Of a stretch of DNA of 53,981 nt, positions 17,810 to 25,695 are shown piece after piece (position 1 is the stretch's first letter; each line of letters opens with the position of its first letter). Below the pieces are notes generated by a model that saw nothing but the letters and a program-made list of their open reading frames with translations, ran no database searches and was not told the DNA's origin. The position numbers and the translations under genes were made by a program. This DNA is from Candidatus Brockarchaeota archaeon (GTDB taxonomy: Archaea; Thermoproteota; EX4484-205; JAAOZO01). The stretch lies in assembly GCA_017601145.1 (NCBI GenBank), contig JAFNIV010000008.1, positions 1 to 53,981 of the forward strand. The letters are read 5' to 3'.

Positions 17810-19177
17810 TTAATTCACCAAACTTTTACCTACAATTTTTTCGCTTTCATCTATGACCCTTAAGATTATTTTTTCAACAACTTTAAAGAAAGTTTCTTGA
17901 TCAAAGAGATTTTTTATATCTTCTTCCTTAATAAGGTTAGATATATCTTCGTGTTGTTTAGCTGTTTCAAAGAAGTGTGTTTTACTTTCTTCAACTTTAT
18001 CAGAAATAGCAGAAACTATGCTATGAGCCCTCTTTCTTGAAACTCCTCTTTTTATAAGTTCTGTTAATAAGAGTTCAGAATAGATCTTTCCATTTGTAAG
18101 CTCTAAGTTTTTTATCATATTCTCTTTGTTTATTTCAAGATCTTCAATAACCTTTTGAATAGTAACTAGTTGTTCAGATAACAGTCCAAAGACTTCTGGA
18201 AACACTAGCCTTTCAGTTGAACTATTACTTAGATCTCTCTCGTGCCATAAAACTATGTTTTCAAGCATTGAAAGGCTTATCCCTCTTAAAACTCGTGCTA
18301 TTCCAGAAACCTTTTCACAATTTATTGGATTTCTTTTATGAGGCATAGCAGAAGAACCAACTTGTTCAGCTACAAATTTTTCTCTAACTTCATTTATTTC
18401 AGTTCTCTGAAGGTTTCTAATCTCTGTTGAAATTTTATCTAAGATAGTTGAGAGTATCACAAACTCAACAATAAGCCTAGCGTATAGGTCTCTACTTAAA
18501 ATTTGGGTAGCTATAGCAGGTTGTTTTAGCCCAAGTTTATTCAACGCGATTCTTTCAACGTCTATTCCCTTTTCACCCATAATTAAGTAAGTTCCTACCG
18601 CACCGCTTATTTTACCATATCGCATATCTTCTAGAGCTTCCTTTATTTTGGCATAAGATCTAGAAACTTCCCATGTCCATACCGAAAACTTTAACCCAAA
18701 CACATATGGTTCTGCATGAATTCCATGAGTTCTTGCAACACAAATTGTTTTTTTATTTTCTAGCGCCTTTTTAGCAAGAATCTTTATCAGATTTAATAAA
18801 CGTTTAAGAATGATTGCTCCTGCTTTTTGAATTATAATTGCATTAGAAGTATCTATGATATCATTAGAAGTCAAACCAAAGTGCACGAACCTACCGTAAT
18901 CTCCACAATTTTTCTCAATGTAGCTAACAAGTGCAGCAACTTCATGCTTTGTTTCTGATTCAAGTCTTTTTATTGCTTCTACATCAACATCCTTTTTTGC
19001 AAATTGACTTATTACTTCTGCAGCTTCCTTCGGAATTAAACCCAGATCGCCTTGAACTTCCGCAACAGTCTTTTCAACCTCAATCATTGTTTTATATTTT
19101 TCTCTTTCAGTAAAGAATTCAAGTATTGCTGGATCACCATACCTGTAGTCTATTGGATGAACAGGTTCTCGCGGCAT
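17810..19177 (-). CDS. purB: Adenylosuccinate lyase
   Basis: The enzyme cleaves SAICAR and adenylosuccinate in purine synthesis. The 455-residue protein starts MPREPVHPIDYRYGDPA and contains the fumarase/aspartase-family signature GSSAMPHKRNPINCE (about 279-293), the catalytic-His region ARTHGIHAEPY, and SNDIIDTSNA. It is full length. It is divergent from purA, with only 62 bases between the starts. The two enzymes that make AMP from IMP therefore share a promoter region, and purA carries a mini-intron. Confidence 0.96.
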   Translation of the reverse strand: MPREPVHPIDYRYGDPAILEFFTEREKYKTMIEVEKTVAEVQGDLGLIPKEAAEVISQFAKKDVDVEAIKRLESETKHEVAALVSYIEKNCGDYGRFVHFGLTSNDIIDTSNAIIIQKAGAIILKRLLNLIKILAKKALENKKTICVARTHGIHAEPYVFGLKFSVWTWEVSRSYAKIKEALEDMRYGKISGAVGTYLIMGEKGIDVERIALNKLGLKQPAIATQILSRDLYARLIVEFVILSTILDKISTEIRNLQRTEINEVREKFVAEQVGSSAMPHKRNPINCEKVSGIARVLRGISLSMLENIVLWHERDLSNSSTERLVFPEVFGLLSEQLVTIQKVIEDLEINKENMIKNLELTNGKIYSELLLTELIKRGVSRKRAHSIVSAISDKVEESKTHFFETAKQHEDISNLIKEEDIKNLFDQETFFKVVEKIILRVIDESEKIVGKSLVN

Positions 19178-19239
19178 TTCTCCTCACTTCTATAAGAAGA
19201 GACTTAAATAATAGATTTTTGCTATGTTGAAAGCAGAAA
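19178..19239. promoter_or_regulatory. Shared divergent purB/purA promoter region
   Basis: The 62 bases between the two starts must hold both promoters. On the plus strand GACTTAAATAATAG (19201-19214) is the best TATA candidate for purA, about 30 bases before ATG 19240. CTATTATTTAAGTC on the minus strand serves purB. Confidence 0.45.
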
Positions 19240-20250
19240 ATGACGCTAAAAGTAATCGTGTCTGGCTTTTGGGGCGATGAGGGAAAGCTTTAGCCCCTAG
19301 AAGGCAAAATTTCAGCCTACCTCGCACTGAGGGATCGCCCCACAATTGCTGTAAGGACCGGTTCCATAAATGCAGGGCATACTGTAGTTATTAGTGGCAA
19401 AACATACAAGCTAAGACTAACGCCTAGTGCATTTGTCTGCGAAAACACAAAGTTAATGATAGCACCTGGCGCAAATATTTCTCTTGAAGTGTTTTTTAAA
19501 GAGATAGAAGACTTGGGGCTAAGAAACAGGTTAAGAGTTGACTATAATACGTCGATAATAGAAGAAAAACATGTAAAACAAGACCAAGAAGATAAATTCC
19601 TTAAGGAAGTTATTGGAAGTACTGGTAGTGGAGTCGGCCCAGCAATAGCAGATAGAGTCCTTAGAAAAGCTAAGTTAGCTAAAGAGATTCCAGAGTTAAG
19701 AAACTTCTTAGCAGATGTTTCTGAGGAAGTTAACAATGCGCTGGATGAGGGTAAAATTGTTCACCTAGAAGGTTCTCAAGGTTTTTACTTAAGCTTGTAT
19801 CATGGTACATACCCTTATGTTACTGGGAGAGATACTACCTCAGCCGCAGTACTTAGTGAAGTTGGTATAGGGCCTAAGAAGGTAGATGAAATTATTCTAG
19901 TATTAAAGGGTTATGTAACAAGAGTTGGAAATGGACCACTACCAGGAGAACTTCCACCTGAAGAAATTGAAAGACGTGGATGGGTCGAAAGAGGGACTGT
20001 AACTGGTAGAATTAGAAGAGCAGCACCATTTAACTTTGAACTAGCTGCAAAAAGCGCAAAAGTTAATAGTGCTACAAGCATAGCTATAACAAAGATAGAT
20101 CGTTTGTTTCCTGAATGTTCTCATGTAAGACAAAAAGAAGTTTTAAGTGAGAGATGTATTGAGTTTATACGTCAAGTGGAAAAAGCTACTAATGTACCTG
20201 TAAAATTTGTAGGAACTGGAGAAGATATTTTAGACATCGTAGAACTTTAG
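19240..20250 (+). CDS. purA: Adenylosuccinate synthetase, gene with one mini-intron
   Basis: PurA forms adenylosuccinate from IMP, aspartate and GTP. The exons are 19240-19285 and 19301-20250, joined to 996 nt (331 residues). The joined N-terminus MTLKVIVSGFWGDEGKGKI contains the GDEGKGK GTP-binding loop, followed by GSINAGHTVV. Later come EGSQGFYLSLYHGTYPYVT, and TAVTGRIRR-like TVTGRIRRA. Unspliced, the frame meets TAG four bases into the insertion. The shorter open frame beginning at 19456 lacks the whole active-site loop, so it cannot be the true protein. The length suits the compact archaeal PurA. It is divergent from purB. Confidence 0.93.
19286..19300 (+). other. 15-nt BHB mini-intron in purA
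   Basis: AGCTTTAGCCCCTAG splits the codon for Lys16 in GDEGKGK (phase 1). Exon AGGG (19280-19283) pairs with intron CCCT (19295-19298). The bulges are AA|A and AG|A. The inner hairpin is GC(T)-TT-(A)GC. The outer helix is weak (TTTTG/CAAAA across an internal loop), a relaxed BHB. Cutting after the second bulge base gives GGA AAA GGC (GKG). One- and two-base shifts of the intron would also give GKG, but only this register matches the BHB rule used by the infB introns. Confidence 0.83.
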
Positions 20251-20286
20251 TTATTTACTTTTTAAAAATAAATAAAAGAAATAAGA

Positions 20287-21216
20287 TTAACCGTCGACCT
20301 TTACATGAATTGGTTCTTCATAGCCTTTAGCATTTTTGTTCTGTTTATCTTCTGAAGACGTTTCAGGAGTTCCAGGTACAACACCACCTATCTTTTTTAT
20401 AAACTCAAGGTCAAATGTATTATTAAGTTGAAAGTTATTAGATTTTTCCTCTGTTTCTTTCTTATTTTCTAACTTCATTTCTGTTGTACTCAAAGGAACA
20501 TTGTTGCTCGTATTTGAGTTTACTTCTACTTGATCATTGTTTGAAGAAGGCAGCTCGGTGGACGAAATTACTACAACTTGTTCAACTTGTTTCTGCTCTG
20601 TATATTCTGGCGTAGCAGGTTTTTCTTCAATATCAATCTCGAGAAAGCTAAATTCCCGATTAAGAAGTTCCATTTCTTTAGAAAGTTTGCTCATAACAGT
20701 TTTTATTCCACTTAATGCAGTCCTATATGTAATGTCGTCAAGTTCTCCAGACATAGCTTGAACTTCAACGATTGCTTGAATTTTTTGCATTTCAACTATT
20801 TTTCTTGCTATTTCTTCTCTCCTGCTGTTAGCTAATTCTAAAAGTTCCTTTTTCCTTTTCTCTAGTTCTTCTCTTTCTCTATCAAAGTTAGCTTTTAGTT
20901 CAGTGTAAACTCTCTTATGAAATGCACTTGATTTGTTAAGCTCTTCAAGAGCTTTTCTTCTCTTAAAGTTAATTTCTATTTCTCTCTTTAAGTATTTTAC
21001 CTCACTTAGGAGTTTGTCCATGAGTCTAATTTCAGTTGAAGTTATCTCTATTTCATCTTTATCAAACTCTCTTATTTCACCATAGTCGTCAAGGGCTGTT
21101 ATTTTGCTTATTATACCCCTTCCATTTCTCGTATAACAAACAACTTTTCCTAATTCTCTTCCCAAATAATCCCTTACTGGAAGACCAATTATTTTATCGA
21201 CTACTATTGGCGACAT
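20287..21216 (-). CDS. cdvA: CdvA-like cell division protein (PRC-barrel and coiled coil)
   Basis: The 309-residue protein has an N-terminal PRC-barrel (about 1-75: DKIIGLPVRDYLGRELGKVV), a long coiled coil (about 75-190, rich in E/K/R), then a low-complexity Ser/Thr/Asn/Glu linker. The short C-terminal segment EEPIHVKVDG looks like the CdvB-binding tail of CdvA. CdvA is the archaea-specific membrane-associated component that recruits ESCRT-III-like CdvB. No cdvB or cdvC lies in this window, unlike the usual cdvABC cluster. The call rests on architecture. Other PRC-barrel coiled-coil proteins are the alternative. Confidence 0.75.
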   Translation of the reverse strand: MSPIVVDKIIGLPVRDYLGRELGKVVCYTRNGRGIISKITALDDYGEIREFDKDEIEITSTEIRLMDKLLSEVKYLKREIEINFKRRKALEELNKSSAFHKRVYTELKANFDREREELEKRKKELLELANSRREEIARKIVEMQKIQAIVEVQAMSGELDDITYRTALSGIKTVMSKLSKEMELLNREFSFLEIDIEEKPATPEYTEQKQVEQVVVISSTELPSSNNDQVEVNSNTSNNVPLSTTEMKLENKKETEEKSNNFQLNNTFDLEFIKKIGGVVPGTPETSSEDKQNKNAKGYEEPIHVKVDG

Positions 21217-21353
21217 TTTTACAATGCGTTTATAGGTAGGAGCTTAAGCGAATTACGGTTAACTATAATGTATCTCTTACTAAAGATTTTTGAAGCTTAT
21301 TTATAATAAAGTTTATGTTTAGAAGTCTTATTACTGAAACTAGGGTGTTTCAA

Positions 21354-21845
21354 ATGTCTGTGCTTATAGGAAGGGAGATAATAGAAGGAGGAATTGTTAG
21401 CAACTTAAAAAGTATAACAGAGCAAATTCAACCTGCTGGAGTTGATTTAACTCTAGATGAAGTTGAAGTTTTTTTATCACAACTTGTTTTATCTGAAAAA
21501 AACCCAGAACTTGCAAAAGTTGAAAAATTAAGTTCTTTAGAAGGAAAGTACAGCCTAAACCCCGGAGCTTATAAAATAACATACTCTGAAACCATAAGTA
21601 TCCCGGATGATGCTATTGGCCTTGTTTTTCCAAGATCTTCATTGCTAAGGTCGGGAATAGTGGTATACACCGCTGTTTGGGATCCAGGCTATAAGGGTAA
21701 GGGTTCAGGACTATTGTTGGTACTAAATCCTTCTGGAGCGATACTATGGAAGGGTAGTAGATTAGCCCAGCTTATAATTATAAAAACAACAAAGAAACCT
21801 GACTTTATTTACAGAGGAAAATATCAGAATGAAGGTATAACTTGA
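21354..21845 (+). CDS. dcd: dCTP deaminase (Dcd-like)
   Basis: The 163-residue protein has the trimeric dUTPase/dCTP-deaminase fold: QPAGVDLTLDEVEVF near residues 30-45, FPRSSLLRSGIVV (the R-S-S-L motif) and AVWDPGYKGKGSG. It supplies dUMP/dUTP for thymidylate synthesis or keeps dUTP low. The ATG at 21354 is preferred over the in-frame ATG at 21315, which lies only a few bases after the TTTATAATAAA TATA box. GGGTG lies just before 21354. Confidence 0.88.
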   Translation: MSVLIGREIIEGGIVSNLKSITEQIQPAGVDLTLDEVEVFLSQLVLSEKNPELAKVEKLSSLEGKYSLNPGAYKITYSETISIPDDAIGLVFPRSSLLRSGIVVYTAVWDPGYKGKGSGLLLVLNPSGAILWKGSRLAQLIIIKTTKKPDFIYRGKYQNEGIT

Positions 21846-21939
21846 AGCAATAGTTCATTTTTACTTTCTATAACATTAAACTTCGTTAAGAGAAAGTGTT
21901 AAATTCTTCTTCAATTAGCTTAAAGAAGAAGATAAAGGG

Positions 21940-23235
21940 ATGAAAATAAGCCTCATAAAAATTGTTGTAATAGCGGCCATTGGAGTATTCATAGTAGCTC
22001 TCATGCCGTACATTATTGGCGGTACATTCATGAAACCTCAATCTCCAGAAGCCAAAATAGTAGTAGATACAGCAACTGTACAGTTATCTTCTGGTATCTT
22101 TAGCAATGACTACTTCTTTTCTATTCTCGGAACTTCACTCTTAGCGTATCAACTATTAGCCACACCACTTGGATACTCAGGCAACACTATAAGCGGAGCT
22201 ATTGCAAGCGGTATGTATTCGACAATCAACCCACAATGGCAATACATTGCTCTAGCACTTGCAATTGCTTTTGGACTAATTGCTACAATAACAAGCAGAA
22301 ATCTCTCAGAGTCTGCAGTAGGTATGCTTGTAGGATATTTTGCATCAAGTGCTCTTCAACTTTACTTAGCAGGGAATTTGTTAGCCTCTTTAGGACTAAG
22401 TTCTAGTAAGCAAGCAATGGCATTTAATGCAGTTTTAGCGTTTTTAACATCTTCAAACCTCTTTTATTTGCTTTTGTCTCTTTTAGTATCTTTTGCAATA
22501 GTAAAATATGTTTTTCCACCAAGAGTCATACCACTACAGGAAAAGAAAATAAAACTAGCTTCTGAGGTAACCGTAGCCACCCCAAAAAAAGAAGAAATAG
22601 AAATAAAGCCTGAGATAAAGCCCGTAGAGGTAGCAGTACCAAAGGAAGAAACGAAAACGCAAGCGCAAGTAAGTGAAGTAACACCATTTGAGGTTACCAG
22701 CGAGCTAGAGAAAGAAGAAAAACCAAAGGCAAAACTGAAAACTCCAGAAGAACATAAAGAAATAGTAGAGGAAGTTAAAAAGGAAACAAAGGTTCAAGCC
22801 CCAGAACAAAAAGTAGAAGGAGAAGAAATTAAACCTGTAGAAGAAAAAGCTGAGGAGGTAATAGAGTTACCTGAAGAACTCTTCAAATCAATAGAACAAT
22901 CAAAAATAAAAGCTCAGGAAGAAAAACCTGAACAAGTGGAAATTCCTATTAAAAAAGAGGCTATATCTGTAGAAGAAAGTGCGATTACTCCACCATTAAA
23001 AGAAGAAGTTACAAAAAAGACAGTAGAAGAGAAAGTTTATGAGGAGAAACGTGAACCTTCTGTAATAATTTCGGAACTCGAGAAGCCGCTAAAGGAACTT
23101 CAAGATAAAAAATATTTCACAGAAATTGAAGATAAGTTGAAGATAAATCTGTACTGCAATATATGTGGTTACAAGCTTGTTTGGAACGAAGAAGAAGGAA
23201 GGTATGAATGCCCAGTATGTAGAGAAATTCAATAA
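21940..23235 (+). CDS. Membrane protein with charged linker and C-terminal zinc ribbon
   Basis: Function not recognised. The 431-residue protein has about five hydrophobic helices in the first 200 residues: 1-27, about 62-80, 100-118, 130-160 and 178-196. A highly charged E/K/P-rich region follows (about 200-395), without predicted fold. It ends in a four-cysteine zinc ribbon LYCNICGYKLVW...YECPVC (about 403-428). The linker and ribbon are probably cytoplasmic. It lies 56 bases before a membrane-anchored HTH gene on the same strand, so the two may form a sensing pair. That is inference. Confidence 0.6.
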   Translation: MKISLIKIVVIAAIGVFIVALMPYIIGGTFMKPQSPEAKIVVDTATVQLSSGIFSNDYFFSILGTSLLAYQLLATPLGYSGNTISGAIASGMYSTINPQWQYIALALAIAFGLIATITSRNLSESAVGMLVGYFASSALQLYLAGNLLASLGLSSSKQAMAFNAVLAFLTSSNLFYLLLSLLVSFAIVKYVFPPRVIPLQEKKIKLASEVTVATPKKEEIEIKPEIKPVEVAVPKEETKTQAQVSEVTPFEVTSELEKEEKPKAKLKTPEEHKEIVEEVKKETKVQAPEQKVEGEEIKPVEEKAEEVIELPEELFKSIEQSKIKAQEEKPEQVEIPIKKEAISVEESAITPPLKEEVTKKTVEEKVYEEKREPSVIISELEKPLKELQDKKYFTEIEDKLKINLYCNICGYKLVWNEEEGRYECPVCREIQ

Positions 23236-23291
23236 ATTACTTTTTACTTAAACTTTGGATAATAGAAAGAGGATTACACCATTAGGAAAAC

Positions 23292-23756
23292 TTGAATCAA
23301 CACGATAGAGATATCGAAGGAATAAGAATTATTATTTCTAGCGAACTAAGACTAAACATAGTAAAGGTACTTAATGAAAAAGGTCCATTAAATATTGGGA
23401 GTCTCTCTTCTAACCTTAATAAGTCAAGACAACTCATTAAGCATCATATATCAATATTAGAAAAAAGTAACATAATCATGCAAAGAAATTATGGCTCATT
23501 AAAAGTTTATGAACTTACTGAATTTGGTAAAAGATTATTAGCCAAAATTCAAGACGAAAAAATGAAAAAGGAAAATGAGAAAAAACTAAGCTTTGGAAGA
23601 TTCTACCGTATTAGTATTATAATAGCTTTGTCTCTTATTCCTATGGTCCTTGCAACTGTAAAATTCGGTTTAGAGAAAACACATCCCTTTTGGATTATAG
23701 GAGGATTCATTATATCTTTATTAGTTTATCATATACTTAACAAAATTTGGAAATAA
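23292..23756 (+). CDS. ArsR-like winged-helix regulator with two membrane helices
   Basis: The 154-residue protein has an N-terminal winged helix (about 10-85: SELRLNIVKVLNEKGPLNIG, then SRQLIKHHISILEKSNII as recognition helix). A basic linker follows, then two hydrophobic segments (about 106-122 and 134-148). This makes a membrane-tethered transcription factor. The TTG start lies 56 bases after the zinc-ribbon membrane protein. The ligand and targets are unknown. Confidence 0.75.
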   Translation: MNQHDRDIEGIRIIISSELRLNIVKVLNEKGPLNIGSLSSNLNKSRQLIKHHISILEKSNIIMQRNYGSLKVYELTEFGKRLLAKIQDEKMKKENEKKLSFGRFYRISIIIALSLIPMVLATVKFGLEKTHPFWIIGGFIISLLVYHILNKIWK

Positions 23757-23898
23757 AAAATTGGCTTTATCTTTACTTTTGCACATTGGAAAAAACATCG
23801 ACATATTTTACGGAGTAAAAACTAGTTCATTTCACTTAGAAGTAGTTCTTTTACTAACATTTAACTTTATAAACTAAAGCTAGTATCATTGAAAAGTG

Positions 23899-25008
23899 AT
23901 GAAAGTAGGCCTTTTTACTGAGTGGTATCTCCCAATAAGAGGCGGAGTAAGCTCACATGTTGATGGTTTATACAAAGAACTAAAGAGAAGAGGTCATGAA
24001 GTAAAAATATTTACAAAAAGAAGTAAACTTCGCAAGGAAAGAAACATTACTAATGATGACATCGTAGAGTTAAACCCGATTTTACCCTTGGACCTTCCAA
24101 TACTTCCACCATCTGGAGACGAAACCCTAAAGGTGATATCAAGTTACAACTTAGATATAGTTCATTCACATCACGCATTTACAGCAACACCCCTTGCTGG
24201 GTTATCATATGCTGAAAGATTAGGGATCCCAAGACTTTTAACGAACCACTCCATACCTGCTGGGAAACATGACGGGTATTTCTGGGAGACTATAGGAAAT
24301 TTAGCATACCCAGTTAGATATTATATTAGTAAAGCTGAAGTTGTAATAGCTGTAAGCAAAGCAGCTGCGAATTTTATAAGTTTCTTTATCGATTACGCAC
24401 CAATAAAAATTATTCCTAATGGAATAGATACAAACAGGTTTAAACCAAATTTTGATAAAGAAAATAAAGAACTAAGGATACTGTTTGTTAGTAGGCTAGT
24501 TCACAGAAAAGGACCTCATCTTTTAGTGAAGGCGTTCAAGAGAGTAATTAAAAGGTATGACAAGGTTACCTTAATATTTGCTGGTTCAGGATATATGAGA
24601 GAAACTTTAGAAGAACTTGCAATGAGCCTTAATATAGCAAGCAAAGTAAAATTTTTAGGAGATGTACCAGATGAAAACCTACCTCAAGTTTATTCTGAGT
24701 CAGATATTTTTGTTCTTCCTTCTTTACATGCAGAGTCGTTTGGATTAGTTTTACTTGAAGCTATGGCAAGTGGTTTACCTGTTGTTACCACAAACATAGG
24801 AGGAATTCCAGAAGTACTAGAAGATGGAAAAGAGGGATTCCTAGTAAAACCTGATGAAAGAAATATAGCTGATGCTTTGATCAAATTATTGGAAGATAAA
24901 AATCTAAGAGAAAAAATGGGCAGAAATGGAAGGAAGAAAGCTGTTGAAGTGTATGACTGGAAAAATGTTGGCGAAAAAATAGAAGAAGTGTATAAAGAAC
25001 TTTTATGA
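23899..25008 (+). CDS. GT4-family glycosyltransferase
   Basis: The 369-residue protein has the GT-B fold. The N-terminal loop is PIRGGVSSHVDGLYKEL. The acceptor side has VHSHHAFTATPLAG. The donor-binding half has PNGIDTNRF, LFVSRLVHRKG and the E-x7-E motif ESFGLVLLEAMASG followed by LPVV. No signal peptide is present. It may act in glycolipid or glycan synthesis. The specificity cannot be read. The ATG at 23899 is preferred over GTG 23896, at a leaderless distance from TATA AACTTTATAAAC. Confidence 0.85.
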   Translation: MKVGLFTEWYLPIRGGVSSHVDGLYKELKRRGHEVKIFTKRSKLRKERNITNDDIVELNPILPLDLPILPPSGDETLKVISSYNLDIVHSHHAFTATPLAGLSYAERLGIPRLLTNHSIPAGKHDGYFWETIGNLAYPVRYYISKAEVVIAVSKAAANFISFFIDYAPIKIIPNGIDTNRFKPNFDKENKELRILFVSRLVHRKGPHLLVKAFKRVIKRYDKVTLIFAGSGYMRETLEELAMSLNIASKVKFLGDVPDENLPQVYSESDIFVLPSLHAESFGLVLLEAMASGLPVVTTNIGGIPEVLEDGKEGFLVKPDERNIADALIKLLEDKNLREKMGRNGRKKAVEVYDWKNVGEKIEEVYKELL

Positions 25009-25017
25009 ATTAATTTT

Positions 25018-25662
25018 TTATTCTCTTAAGAAATTGTCAATTATTTGAACGATGTTTTCAAAAGAGGCATCGTACAGTTTCTTCCCTATTTCAGAAGTTG
25101 CTTTTTTTGGGTCACCAACTACGCCAAAGGAAGAATCAGCATACTTTAACATATCTTGTTTAACTAGGTAGCTATTTAGAAATAAAGCTAGTGAAGTTAA
25201 GTGAGCATTTCCCTTGCCTGTAGGGCTTTCAGAAACAAGTTCTTCGGTCTTAGGTAAGGTTTCAACTATATTTATATATTTCTGTTTAAAGTTAAAATTC
25301 TTAAGCGCTTCTTTTGAGACTTCTATAGAATCACTTGAAAAAGAAAGTATAATTATTCTCTCTATTCCGAGAGCTTTTATTTGATTTGCTATTTGTTTTA
25401 GTGTTAAGGCAAAGCAATCCTTCTCTAATCCAAATATTTTATCACCTCCAATCTCGAATGGAATTGTTTGTGTAACTAGAACATATGGTGAAAGTCTTTG
25501 GGCAATTTTATTTGCATATTCTTCAGTAATCTCAATTTCAGTACCTATTGCTAAATGCGGACCATGATCTTTTAGGCCTGAGATTGGTATGAGTGCTGCC
25601 ATAGCTTGTTTAGCTCTAAATTTAAGTTCTGGCCCAGTCATTTGGCCAATTGGTTGTTTCAT
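25018..25662 (-). CDS. Creatininase-family protein with degenerate metal site
   Basis: The 214-residue protein matches the creatininase/ArfB amidohydrolase family at PISGLKDHGPHLAIGTEIEI, where the usual motif is GSxEQHGPHLP. The metal-binding Glu is Lys here, the later NGHGGN loop reads SFSSDS, and GHAGELETS reads GNAHLTSLA. Metal ligands are therefore mostly lost. In archaea members act in riboflavin/F420 synthesis (ArfB), but this divergent copy may be catalytically altered or inactive. It follows the glycogen synthase gene by 33 bases. Confidence 0.65.
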   Translation of the reverse strand: MKQPIGQMTGPELKFRAKQAMAALIPISGLKDHGPHLAIGTEIEITEEYANKIAQRLSPYVLVTQTIPFEIGGDKIFGLEKDCFALTLKQIANQIKALGIERIIILSFSSDSIEVSKEALKNFNFKQKYINIVETLPKTEELVSESPTGKGNAHLTSLALFLNSYLVKQDMLKYADSSFGVVGDPKKATSEIGKKLYDASFENIVQIIDNFLRE

Positions 25663-25695
25663 GACTCACTTATGTTATAAAATCTATAAATAAAT

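Noticed and set aside
4432-19300. Translational bypassing (byps-like) or stop-codon readthrough instead of splicing
   Set aside because: Possible in principle, but the exact fit to BHB cut positions in all three cases favours RNA splicing. RNA data would decide.
19456-20250. A short 264-residue PurA starting at 19456
   Set aside because: It lacks the GDEGKGK loop and the GHT region, both essential. These are encoded upstream with one 15-nt insertion.
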